From the NCBI GenBank assembly GCA_026162565.1, contig JAOEIQ010000003.1, positions 62,001-126,000 of the forward strand: a stretch of DNA of 64,000 nt, given 5' to 3'. Position 1 is the first letter of the stretch, and each line of letters begins with the position of its first letter. The notes beneath the pieces are model-generated. The model was not told where the DNA came from. It saw nothing but the letters and a program-made list of their open reading frames with translations, and made no database searches. This stretch comes from Flavobacteriaceae bacterium NBU2973 (GTDB lineage Bacteria > Bacteroidota > Bacteroidia > Flavobacteriales > Flavobacteriaceae). The translations under genes were made by a program, and so were the position numbers. Positions 37,006 through 45,600 of this stretch are shown here, piece by piece.

Positions 37006-39486
37006 ATGAAACACCACATTTTATCGCTTACCTTTTTATTGTTTACCTGTTCTGTTTTTTCTCAAATAACTGGAACTGTAAAATCAACTAAAGGTTCTAC
37101 TCTCCCTTTTGTAAATATTTATTTAGAAAACACATTTACAGGAACGACCAGTAACCAAGATGGTTTTTATGAATTAGAGTACTCTAAAACTGGAGAGATT
37201 ACAGTGGTTTTTCAATATTTAGGTTATAAAACTCTTAAAAAGAAAGTATCCATTGCAAGTTATCCTTATAAGCTAGATGCAATACTTGTTGATGAAGAAA
37301 TATCGTTAGATGAAGTTATTGTTAATGCAGAAGAAAATCCAGCAAATCAAATAATTAGAAATACCATTTCAAAACGTAAAATTAATCTTGAAAAAATAAA
37401 AGCGTACAAAGCAGATTTCTACTCTCGTGGTTTAATTAGAATTAAAAATGCTCCAGAAAAAATTCTTGGTCAAGAAGTTGGTGATTTAGGAGGTGGATTA
37501 GACTCAACACGAAGTGGTGTCATTTATTTATCTGAAACCATATCGAAGTTAGATTTTAAAAGCCCTGATAAACTCAAAGAAAAAATAATTGCCTCTAAAG
37601 TTAGTGGAGATGATAATGGTTTTAGCTTTAATAATGCTAGCGATGTAGATTATAACTTTTATAATAATACCATAGAAATTGGTAACCAATTAGTATCTCC
37701 AGTTTCTGAATTTGCTTTTAATTATTATAGATATAAACTTGAAGGTGTTTTCTATGACGATAGAGGAAACCTAATTAATAAAATTCGTGTAACACCAAAA
37801 AGAGAGAATGATCGTGTGTTTTCTGGATTGGTTTACATTATAGAAGATCAATGGTCACTATATGGTTTAGAGTTAACAGTTACGGGAGAACAAACACAAA
37901 TGCCAGCAGCAGAGAGTATAACATTAAAGCAAAATTTCTCATTTTCTGAAAGCAATAATTTTTGGGTTGTTATCTCTCAAAGTATCGATTTCAAATATGG
38001 TCTTTTTGGCATAAAAGGAGATGGTCGATTTACTGCAGTATATAGTAATTATGACTTTAACCCAGAATTTACTAAGAGAACATTTACCAGAGAAATTGTA
38101 TCATTTGAGAATGATGCCAATAAAAAAGACTCGTTGTACTGGAATGCAATTCGTCCAGTTCCTCTAACATTAGAAGAAACAAAAGACTACTTAAAAAAAG
38201 ACAGTATCCAAACTGTAAAAAAATCGAAACCTTATTTAGACTCATTAGATCAGGCCAATAATCGTTTTAAAATTTTAGATCTCATAACAGGATATTCATA
38301 TCAAAACTCTCATAAAGATTACCGCTTTAGCTTTAGTGGTCCATTGCGAGCTATGAGCTTTAATACAGTTCAAGGTCCAAATGCAAGAGCTAATTTTAAT
38401 TTCAGAAAAAATTATGATGAGTTTAGACGTTATTTTAATGCAAATGCTTCAATTAACTACAGTATTTCTGATAGACGTTTAAGACCAACTGGTAGCTTAA
38501 CCTATAAGTTTAACAATATTAGTAAGCCGTTTTTAACGATTTCTGGAGGAAATAAAGTAGAGCAGTTTAATCCAAGCGAACCTATTTCAATTACAGTAAA
38601 CTCTATTGCATCCTTATTTTTTGAGGATAATTACATGAAGCTATACGACAGAACTTTTATTCAGACTTCCTATTCAGAAGAATGGTTTAATGGCTTCAGA
38701 TTTTTCTCAACTTTAAGTTACGAGAAACGTAAACCGCTTTTTAACACCTCTACTAACCTCTTTATTAATGACAAATTTGATGCGTATACCAGTAACAATC
38801 CATTAGATGAAGAAGGGTTTGGGACTGCTCCATTTGAAGAGCATAGTTTAATGAAACTATATGTAACTGGAAGAATCAATTTTGCTCAAAATTACTTAAG
38901 CTATCCAGATAGCAAGTTCAATATTTCCAATAACAAATATCCAACACTCTTTTTATCGTATGAAAAAGGATTTGCTGCAAGGGACTCACAATATAATTTT
39001 GATCAATTAAAAGCGCGACTTACACAGAGTTTCGATATTGGTAACAAAGGAAACTTTAAATATAACCTCAAAGCTGGTACATTTTTTAATGCAGAAGATA
39101 TAGCCTTTATGGATTATCAGCATTTTAATGGTAACCAAACAAGCGTTGGTACTACTAGTAATTATCTCGATACCTTTAATAATTTACCTTACTATAAATT
39201 TAGCACCAATAAATCGTATGGTGAGTTGCATATGGAACACGATTTTAAAGGCTATATTTTAGGTAAAATTCCTTTTCTCAATAAACTCAATTACAATTTA
39301 GTAATTGGTGCGCATGCTCTTACAACTAAAAATATAAAACCGTATCAAGAGTATTCAATCGGGATTGATAATTTAGGCTGGGGGAAATTCCGTTTTTTAC
39401 GTTTAGATTATGTGAGGTCTTATCAAAGTGGTTTTCAGAGCGACACAGTCGTGTTTGGTTTGAAATTTCTAAATATAATAAACTAA
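37006..39486 (+). CDS. DUF5686 and carboxypeptidase-like regulatory domain protein (outer membrane)
   Basis: An 826-residue protein with a signal peptide (to about residue 20, SVFSQ), a CarboxypepD_reg-like domain (ITGTVKSTKGSTLPFVNIYLENTFTGTTSNQDGFYELEY, about 21-95) and a long beta-rich DUF5686 part (about 115-826) with alternating strands that end in DTVVFGLKFLNIIN, as in an outer-membrane barrel. It resembles the plug/barrel logic of TonB-dependent proteins but has no recognisable plug domain. Substrate unknown. A TATGTTTG box (36982-36989) lies 16 bases before the ATG; its stop overlaps that of pcm. Confidence 0.85.
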   Translation: MKHHILSLTFLLFTCSVFSQITGTVKSTKGSTLPFVNIYLENTFTGTTSNQDGFYELEYSKTGEITVVFQYLGYKTLKKKVSIASYPYKLDAILVDEEISLDEVIVNAEENPANQIIRNTISKRKINLEKIKAYKADFYSRGLIRIKNAPEKILGQEVGDLGGGLDSTRSGVIYLSETISKLDFKSPDKLKEKIIASKVSGDDNGFSFNNASDVDYNFYNNTIEIGNQLVSPVSEFAFNYYRYKLEGVFYDDRGNLINKIRVTPKRENDRVFSGLVYIIEDQWSLYGLELTVTGEQTQMPAAESITLKQNFSFSESNNFWVVISQSIDFKYGLFGIKGDGRFTAVYSNYDFNPEFTKRTFTREIVSFENDANKKDSLYWNAIRPVPLTLEETKDYLKKDSIQTVKKSKPYLDSLDQANNRFKILDLITGYSYQNSHKDYRFSFSGPLRAMSFNTVQGPNARANFNFRKNYDEFRRYFNANASINYSISDRRLRPTGSLTYKFNNISKPFLTISGGNKVEQFNPSEPISITVNSIASLFFEDNYMKLYDRTFIQTSYSEEWFNGFRFFSTLSYEKRKPLFNTSTNLFINDKFDAYTSNNPLDEEGFGTAPFEEHSLMKLYVTGRINFAQNYLSYPDSKFNISNNKYPTLFLSYEKGFAARDSQYNFDQLKARLTQSFDIGNKGNFKYNLKAGTFFNAEDIAFMDYQHFNGNQTSVGTTSNYLDTFNNLPYYKFSTNKSYGELHMEHDFKGYILGKIPFLNKLNYNLVIGAHALTTKNIKPYQEYSIGIDNLGWGKFRFLRLDYVRSYQSGFQSDTVVFGLKFLNIIN

Positions 39487-40124
39487 TTTTTATCCTCTAA
39501 TAATGGTACAAATCTAAACTCTCCAAACTCTTGTTTAGCAAATTCAGTTTCAGATTTCCTGATAAACAAAGTCATTATCTGAACCTCATCTCCTACAGGT
39601 ATTATCAATCTACCTCCCACTTTTAACTGACTTAACAAAGGCTTTGGAACAAAAGGTGCTCCAGCTGTAACTATAATACTATCAAAAGGTGCTTCTTCTG
39701 TTAATCCTATATAACCATCTCCAAAAATCAACTTTTTTGGTCTATAATTTAGCTTTGGTAAAAATTTACTCGTTTTTCTAAATAGCTCCTGTTGCCTTTC
39801 TATACTAAAAACTTTAGCACCTAATAAACATAAAACAGCCGTTTGATAACCACTTCCTGTACCTATTTCTAAAACTTTATCACCTTTTTTAATCTCTAAT
39901 AATTCAGATTGAAAAGCAACTGTATACGGTTGTGATATGGTTTGATCCGCTGCAATAGGAAATGCTTTATCTTGATAAGCATGATCCAAAAAACTTGAAT
40001 CCATAAAAAGATGCCTAGGAACTTTAGAGATAGCATCTAAAACCGCTTCATTTTTTATTCCTTTTTTCTTAATAACTTCTACCAGCTTTAATCTTAAGCC
40101 TTTATGTTTAAATGTATCTTTCAA
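39483..40124 (-). CDS. pcm: Protein-L-isoaspartate O-methyltransferase
   Basis: A 213-residue SAM-dependent enzyme that starts repair of isoaspartyl residues. Motifs: KVPRHLFMDSSFLDHAYQDKAFPIAADQTISQPYTVAFQSELL, the SAM loop VLEIGTGSGYQTAVL, and DSIIVTAGAPFVPKPLLSQLKVGGRLIIPVGD. The start codon is TTG; MKDTFKHKGLR aligns with how family members begin, and no ATG precedes it in frame. Confidence 0.93.
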   Translation of the reverse strand: MKDTFKHKGLRLKLVEVIKKKGIKNEAVLDAISKVPRHLFMDSSFLDHAYQDKAFPIAADQTISQPYTVAFQSELLEIKKGDKVLEIGTGSGYQTAVLCLLGAKVFSIERQQELFRKTSKFLPKLNYRPKKLIFGDGYIGLTEEAPFDSIIVTAGAPFVPKPLLSQLKVGGRLIIPVGDEVQIMTLFIRKSETEFAKQEFGEFRFVPLLEDKN

Positions 40125-40281
40125 TTTTTTAATTTAGTTAGATGGCTAAAATTAATTAAAGATTCTAAAGCAAAAAACGATAATCAAGAATATTTTTAAT
40201 TTCTTATTTCTAGCTGTTTTTATTACTAAATTCTCAAAAATACTTACGAAAAATCTTATTTTTGTTGAAAACATAAAACAT

Positions 40282-41244
40282 ATGCTCAAAGCTGGTGTTC
40301 TTGGTGCTGGTCATCTTGGAAAAATTCATTTAAGACTTCTAAATCAATCTGAAAAATATGAACTTGTAGGGTTCTATGATGCTGATGAGTCTAATGCCAA
40401 ACGTGTGGCAGACGAATTTGGTTACAAATATTTTAATTCTATAGATGCCCTTATTGAAGCTGTAGATGTTGTAGATATTGTCACACCAACACTCTCACAT
40501 TATAATTGTGCCATTAAAGCTATTAATAAAGGCAAGCATATTTTTATTGAAAAACCAATTACTAATACAGTAGAGGAAGCCGAAGATATCAGACGTCTTT
40601 TAGCTGAACATAATTTAAGAGGTCAAGTTGGTCATGTAGAGCGTTTTAATCCTGCATTTATTGCTGTTAAGGATAAGATTGAACAACCTATGTTTATAGA
40701 ATCGCATCGTCTAGCAGAATTTAATCCTCGTGGCACAGATGTCCCTGTAGTATTAGATTTAATGATTCATGATATAGATATCATTTTAAGTGTTGTGAAA
40801 TCTAAAGTGAAAAATGTTTATGCAAGTGGTGTATCAGTAATTAGTGAAACGCCAGATATAGCAAATGCTAGAATAGAGTTTGAAAACGGTTGTGTAGCAA
40901 ACTTAACGGCTAGTAGAATATCATTAAAAAATATGCGCAAAACTCGCTTTTTTCAAAAAGACGCCTACATTTCTGTAGATTTCCTTACTAAAAAATGTGA
41001 AGTCGTTAAAATGAAAGATGCTCCAGAAAATCCTGGAGATTTCGATATGATTCTTCAAAATGCAGAAGGTCTTAAAAAACAAATCTATTTTGATAATCCT
41101 GAAGTAGAAAACAACAATGCTATTTTAGATGAGTTGGAAACATTTGCTGATGCCATAAATACCAATACTTCACCAATAGTAACCCTTCATGATGGTACAG
41201 AGGCACTTCGTGTTGCTACAATGATTATCGATCAATTTAAATAA
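40282..41244 (+). CDS. Gfo/Idh/MocA family oxidoreductase
   Basis: A 320-residue NAD(P)-dependent dehydrogenase. Rossmann motif GVLGAGHLGKIH (5-16), FIEKPIT (about 92-98, catalytic Lys region), GHVERFNPAF and the C-terminal alpha/beta domain with LDLMIHDIDIILS holding the catalytic His. Substrate (sugar, inositol or biliverdin-like) cannot be told. It heads a plus-strand run of metabolic genes; a palindromic intergenic repeat separates it from the next gene. Confidence 0.85.
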   Translation: MLKAGVLGAGHLGKIHLRLLNQSEKYELVGFYDADESNAKRVADEFGYKYFNSIDALIEAVDVVDIVTPTLSHYNCAIKAINKGKHIFIEKPITNTVEEAEDIRRLLAEHNLRGQVGHVERFNPAFIAVKDKIEQPMFIESHRLAEFNPRGTDVPVVLDLMIHDIDIILSVVKSKVKNVYASGVSVISETPDIANARIEFENGCVANLTASRISLKNMRKTRFFQKDAYISVDFLTKKCEVVKMKDAPENPGDFDMILQNAEGLKKQIYFDNPEVENNNAILDELETFADAINTNTSPIVTLHDGTEALRVATMIIDQFK

Positions 41245-41245
41245 T

Positions 41246-41310
41246 GGTCACTGAGGCTCTCGAAGTGACCTCAATTAATATAATATGTGACTTTGAGAGC
41301 CTCAGTCACC
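41246..41310. repeat. Long imperfect inverted repeat (REP-like intergenic element)
   Basis: Two 24-base arms (41246-41269 and 41287-41310) match as inverted copies at 21 of 24 positions, with a 17-base AT-rich loop. The left arm is itself a small palindrome (GGTCACT...AGTGACC). Such GTCACTGAG...TCGAAGTGAC elements are, from memory, scattered between genes in flavobacterial genomes. Confidence 0.7.
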
Positions 41311-41323
41311 TAAATAAATAGTT

Positions 41324-42211
41324 ATGAAAAACGTTGCAGTAATTGGAGCAGGAACCATGGGAAATGGCATTGCACATACTTTTGCACAATCAGGTTTTAA
41401 AGTTCAACTTATAGATATTAGTGATGCTGCTCTTAAGCGTGGCATAGATACCATTTCTAAAAATTTAGATAGAATGGTCGCTAAAGAAAAAATCACAGAA
41501 GCTGATAAAGCCGAAACTTTAGGTAATATTACTACTTTTACTAGTATAACCGAAGGCGTTGAGTATGCTAGTTTAGTTGTTGAAGCAGCTACTGAAAATA
41601 TAGACTTAAAATTAAAAATTTTTAGACAACTTGATGAAGACTGTCCAGATGATACAATTCTTGCAACCAATACGTCGTCTATCTCTATTACACAAATTGC
41701 GGCAGTAACATCTAGACCAGAAATGGTTATTGGTATGCATTTTATGAATCCAGTACCAATTATGAAATTAGTAGAAATTATTCGTGGTTACAATACGAGC
41801 GATGAAGTAACTAATATCATAATGAATATGTCTAAAACTCTAGGCAAAATACCTGTAGAAGTAAATGACTACCCTGGATTTGTCGCTAATAGAATTTTAA
41901 TGCCAATGCTTAATGAGTCTATTGAAACATTATACAATGGTGTAGCTGGAGTTCAAGAAATTGATACTGTTATGAAGTTAGGTATGGCGCATCCAATGGG
42001 GCCATTACAATTAGCTGATTTTATTGGTCTTGATGTGTGTTTATCTATTTTAAATGTTATGTACGAAGGCTTTAAAAATCCAAAATACGCTCCTTGTCCA
42101 TTATTAGTAAATATGGTAAGAGCTGGTAAGCTTGGTGTAAAATCTGGAGAAGGTTTTTATGATTATTCAGAAAGTAGGAAAGCTGAAACAGTAGCAAAAC
42201 AATTTAGTTAA
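41324..42211 (+). CDS. 3-hydroxyacyl-CoA (3-hydroxybutyryl-CoA) dehydrogenase
   Basis: A 295-residue protein with NAD-binding GAGTMGNGIAHTFAQSG (8-24), ATNTSSISIT, the catalytic His in GMHFMNPVPIMKLVEI, and C-terminal YPGFVANRILMPMLNESI plus GMAHPMGPLQLADFIGLD. It oxidises 3-hydroxyacyl-CoA with NAD(P); the length is that of the single-domain HbD/PaaH type. Five bases separate it from the DUF1015 gene. Confidence 0.93.
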   Translation: MKNVAVIGAGTMGNGIAHTFAQSGFKVQLIDISDAALKRGIDTISKNLDRMVAKEKITEADKAETLGNITTFTSITEGVEYASLVVEAATENIDLKLKIFRQLDEDCPDDTILATNTSSISITQIAAVTSRPEMVIGMHFMNPVPIMKLVEIIRGYNTSDEVTNIIMNMSKTLGKIPVEVNDYPGFVANRILMPMLNESIETLYNGVAGVQEIDTVMKLGMAHPMGPLQLADFIGLDVCLSILNVMYEGFKNPKYAPCPLLVNMVRAGKLGVKSGEGFYDYSESRKAETVAKQFS

Positions 42212-42216
42212 TCTAA

Positions 42217-43455
42217 ATGGCAAAAATACTTCCGTTTAAAGCTGTTCGTCCTACAAGAGACAAAGTAAGTTTGGTAGCGTCAAGATCTTACCAAACTTAT
42301 ACACAAGCTGAACGCGAAGCACGATTAGATTACAATCCGTTTTCTTTTTTACATATTGTAAATCCTGGCTATAAATACGATAGAGAAATTACAGGAACTG
42401 AACGATATTCTCTCGTTCGAAATCGGTATTTAGAATTTAAAGAGGACCATGTTTTCAAGCATGACGAAAAACCTTCTTATTATATCTATAAAATTGTAGA
42501 TAGAGATAATCAAGTTTTTAATGGAATTGTTGCTGCAGCTAGTGCTGAAGATTATGAAAATGATGTTATAAAAAAACATGAAGAAACTATTGAGTATCGC
42601 GAACGTATTTTTAAAGATTATTTAAAAACAGTAGGTTTTAATGCCGAGCCAGTTCTCCTTACCTATCCAGATAATGCGATTATTGCTACTGTCATTGAAA
42701 CCGTACAGAAAGAAAGAGCTGAATTTGAATTTACAACTACCTATAGAGATACACATTATTTGTGGAAGCTTGAAAATGAAACGACTATTGAAACACTAAA
42801 AAAAGAGTTTTCAAATATAGAAACTGTATACATAGCAGATGGACATCACAGGTCTGCTTCCTCCAACCTACTCTATAAAGAAGAAAAAAGTAAAAACCCA
42901 AATCATAGTGGTGACGAAAGTTATAACTACTTTATGAGTTTTTTAATCCCGGAGTCTGAATTACGCATTCATGAATTCAACAGACTAGTAAAAGATTTAA
43001 ACAATCTTACTAAAGAAGAGTTTTTAATTAAATTAGATGCTTTTTACAGAATAGAGAATCGTGGCATTATGCCATATAAACCCTCAAAAAAACATCACTT
43101 TAGTATGTATTTAGATGGCGAATTTTATTCGCTTTATTTACGAAAGTCTATCTATAAATTTGAAAATTCATTAGAAAAGCTAGATGCCCAACTACTCTAT
43201 AAAACTATTCTTAAACCCATTTTAGGTATTGACGACTTACGTAATGACAATCGTATTATGTACAGTAATGGTAAAAAAGATATTATAAATATGAAGAGCT
43301 CTGTTGACAGTGGAGACTTTGCAGTAGGTTTTGGTATGGTTCCTGTTACGATACATGAAATGAAGCAGATTGCAGACGATGGATTAAAAATGCCTCCAAA
43401 AAGTACATTTATTGAACCCAAACTGCGCAGTGGTGTAACTATTTATGAGTTTTAA
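42217..43455 (+). CDS. DUF1015 family protein
   Basis: A 412-residue cytosolic protein of the DUF1015 family (older name SpoU-like or uncharacterised conserved protein): MAKILPFKAVRPTRDKV, NPFSFLHIVNPG, YYIYKIVDRDNQVFNGIVAAASAEDYENDVIKKHE, and the strongly conserved IADGHHRSASSNLLYKE. In some bacteria the family sits near serine or lactate enzymes. No established reaction. Co-transcribed with hydroxyacyl-CoA dehydrogenase and yggS by spacing. Confidence 0.85.
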   Translation: MAKILPFKAVRPTRDKVSLVASRSYQTYTQAEREARLDYNPFSFLHIVNPGYKYDREITGTERYSLVRNRYLEFKEDHVFKHDEKPSYYIYKIVDRDNQVFNGIVAAASAEDYENDVIKKHEETIEYRERIFKDYLKTVGFNAEPVLLTYPDNAIIATVIETVQKERAEFEFTTTYRDTHYLWKLENETTIETLKKEFSNIETVYIADGHHRSASSNLLYKEEKSKNPNHSGDESYNYFMSFLIPESELRIHEFNRLVKDLNNLTKEEFLIKLDAFYRIENRGIMPYKPSKKHHFSMYLDGEFYSLYLRKSIYKFENSLEKLDAQLLYKTILKPILGIDDLRNDNRIMYSNGKKDIINMKSSVDSGDFAVGFGMVPVTIHEMKQIADDGLKMPPKSTFIEPKLRSGVTIYEF

Positions 43456-43456
43456 T

Positions 43457-44131
43457 ATGTCTATAAAAAAAAATCTTTCAAACATAAAATCTTATCTTCC
43501 AGAACATGTAACACTAGTTGCTGTTTCTAAAACAAAACCAGTTAGTGACTTAATGGAAGCCTATAATTCTGGACAACGCATTTTTGGAGAAAATAAAATC
43601 CAAGAAATGGTTGAAAAACAGGAGTTAATGCCAAAAGACATTGAATGGCATATGATTGGTCATGTTCAACGTAATAAAGTAAAATACATGGCTTCGTTTG
43701 TAAGTTTAATTCATGGAGTAGATAATTTTAAACTGCTTAAAGAAATTAACAAACAAGCACTAAAACACGATAGAGTAATAAACTGCTTGCTACAACTAAA
43801 AATTGCTGAAGAAGACAGTAAGTTTGGCTTAAGCAGTAAAGGTATAGCAGAAATTATTCAGTCATCAGAATTAGAAGATTTAAAAAACATTAAAATCACT
43901 GGTCTCATGGGAATGGCAACATTCACGGATAACAAAGAACAATTACGTTCAGAGTTCTCTTATTTAAAAGAGATGTTCGATCTTTATAAAAATGACATTT
44001 CAGATAATTTTAAATTAGAAACATTGTCTATGGGAATGAGTGGTGATTATCAACTAGCTATTGCATGTGGTAGTACAATGGTTCGAGTTGGAAGTAGTAT
44101 ATTTGGTGCTCGTAATTACAGTAGTCAGTAG
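43457..44131 (+). CDS. YggS-family pyridoxal phosphate homeostasis protein
   Basis: Start preferred at 43457 (MSIKKNLSNIKSYL, 224 residues), one base after the DUF1015 stop; an ATG at 43445 would overlap that gene. Motifs: VTLVAVSKTKPVSDL with the PLP lysine, FGENKIQEMVEKQ, WHMIGHVQRNKVKYM, and LSMGMSGDYQLAIACGSTMVRVGSSIFGARNY. A single-domain alanine-racemase-fold protein that binds PLP without known catalysis. The last codons and the stop lie inside a heptamer tandem repeat that begins at 44120. Confidence 0.9.
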   Translation: MSIKKNLSNIKSYLPEHVTLVAVSKTKPVSDLMEAYNSGQRIFGENKIQEMVEKQELMPKDIEWHMIGHVQRNKVKYMASFVSLIHGVDNFKLLKEINKQALKHDRVINCLLQLKIAEEDSKFGLSSKGIAEIIQSSELEDLKNIKITGLMGMATFTDNKEQLRSEFSYLKEMFDLYKNDISDNFKLETLSMGMSGDYQLAIACGSTMVRVGSSIFGARNYSSQ

Positions 44132-44161
44132 TCAGTAGTCAGTAGTCAGTAGTCAATAGAC
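44120..44161. repeat. Heptamer tandem repeat AGTAGTC, five copies plus one degenerate
   Basis: Five perfect copies (44120-44154) and a sixth diverged copy AATAGAC (44155-44161). The yggS stop TAG falls in the second copy, so copy-number changes would not alter the YggS protein. Confidence 0.9.
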
Positions 44162-44173
44162 AAAAAATGACAC

Positions 44174-44194
44174 TTTTAACTTTTAACTTTTAAC
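44174..44194. repeat. Heptamer tandem repeat TTTTAAC, three copies
   Basis: Three perfect copies directly upstream of the exonuclease frame. From the ATG at 44167 the three-copy form runs into TAA at 44191; with two copies that ATG would be in frame with the exonuclease gene. Confidence 0.9.
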
Positions 44195-44197
44195 TTA

Positions 44198-45580
44198 ATC
44201 TACGCAATACTTGACATAGAAACGACAGGTGGTAAATACAATGAAGAAGGTATTACCGAAATAGCTATCTATAAATTTGATGGTCATCAAGTAATAGACC
44301 AATTTATCTCACTCATAAATCCTGAACGCGAAATCCAACCATTTGTGGTTAATCTTACTGGTATTAATAGTAATATGCTACGTAATGCTCCTAAATTTTA
44401 TGAAGTTGCCAAACGTATTGTGGAAATTACAGACGGTTGTATTGTTGTAGCGCATAATGCAAAATTTGATTATCGCATTTTAAGAACAGAATTTAAACGC
44501 TTAAGTTTTGATTATGAAAAAGAGACTTTGTGTACAGTAGAATTATCTAAACATTTACTTCCAGGATATAAATCATATAGTCTTGGTAAATTAGTCAGAG
44601 CTTTAGGTATTCCTGTTAGCGATAGACATCGTGCTGCTGGAGATGCACAAGCAACAGTTAAGTTATTCAAATTACTATTAACTAAAGACACTGAAAAAAC
44701 TATTATTCAAGAATCTATAAGAAAAGATCCTAAATATCAACTTGAACCTCGACATATAGATATCATTGAAAGTTTACCATCTGCAACTGGAGTTTACTAT
44801 ATTCATAAAGAAGATGGAGAGATAATTTATATTGGTAAAAGTAAAAACATCAAACGACGAATCAATCAACACTTTACGAGTGATGCTCCTAAGGCCAAAA
44901 AAATACAAGCTCAAGCTCATGCAGTCACTTATGAAGATACTGGAAGCGAACTTGTTGCGCTTTTAAAAGAAAGTGAAGAGATAAAACGCAATAAGCCCAT
45001 ATTTAATCGTGCTTTAAGGCGAACACTATTTACACATGCTTTATACGATTTTATAGATGATAATGGTTACATAAATCTAAAAATTGATAAAGCAGATGGT
45101 AGAAAAAAAGCCATTACGACCTTTACTAATAGACATGGCGGAAAAAGTTTTATGTTTAAAGCAGTTGAGCACTATAATTTATGTCAAAAACTAACAGGTT
45201 TATATAAAACTAAAAGTAATTGTTTTAACTATACTATTAAAACTTGCGAGGGTGCTTGTATCAATGAAGAGTCGCCCGAAAGCTATAACAAAAGAGTGCA
45301 ACAGCTAATTGATAAAAATAGCTACAGTAATCAAAACCTTGTTATCATTGATAAAGGTCGAGACATAGATGAGAGAAGCGCCATTTTAATTGAAGGTGGT
45401 GTTTTTAGAGGTTTAGGATTTTTTAATCTAAATTACCAGATTAATAATCTTGATGTTCTACAATCTATCATTACTCCAATGCAAAATAATAGAGACTCTC
45501 AACATATTATTCAAAGTTACCTGCGGAAGAATAAACGTATTAAAATTATTGATTTAAGTTCAAATACTACAAGTCAATAA
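44198..45580 (+). CDS. DnaQ-like 3'-5' exonuclease fused to GIY-YIG nuclease domain (start codon unclear)
   Basis: The frame is open from 44180. Family-type N-terminus YAILDIETTGG begins at 44201, preceded by ATC (44198) where ATG would be expected; no ATG, GTG or TTG occurs in this frame before GTG 44345, which would delete exonuclease motif I. Numbering from 44198 gives 460 residues: Exo I DIETTG (Asp6, Glu8), Exo II HNAKFD (86-91), Exo III HRAAGD (144-149), all of the DEDDh class; then a UvrC/Cho-like GIY-YIG domain (GVYYI 198-202, YIG 211-213, KSKNIKRRINQHF) and a C-terminal part with CEGACINEESPESYN as in UvrC-like nucleases. Role: probably nucleotide-excision-type DNA repair. Start is unresolved. 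Confidence 0.8.
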   Translation: MYAILDIETTGGKYNEEGITEIAIYKFDGHQVIDQFISLINPEREIQPFVVNLTGINSNMLRNAPKFYEVAKRIVEITDGCIVVAHNAKFDYRILRTEFKRLSFDYEKETLCTVELSKHLLPGYKSYSLGKLVRALGIPVSDRHRAAGDAQATVKLFKLLLTKDTEKTIIQESIRKDPKYQLEPRHIDIIESLPSATGVYYIHKEDGEIIYIGKSKNIKRRINQHFTSDAPKAKKIQAQAHAVTYEDTGSELVALLKESEEIKRNKPIFNRALRRTLFTHALYDFIDDNGYINLKIDKADGRKKAITTFTNRHGGKSFMFKAVEHYNLCQKLTGLYKTKSNCFNYTIKTCEGACINEESPESYNKRVQQLIDKNSYSNQNLVIIDKGRDIDERSAILIEGGVFRGLGFFNLNYQINNLDVLQSIITPMQNNRDSQHIIQSYLRKNKRIKIIDLSSNTTSQ

Positions 45581-45600
45581 TCTTTTACTATTTTTGATAC

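Noticed and set aside
44120-44194. CRISPR-like array
   Set aside because: The 7-base units are directly adjacent without spacers, so these are simple tandem repeats.
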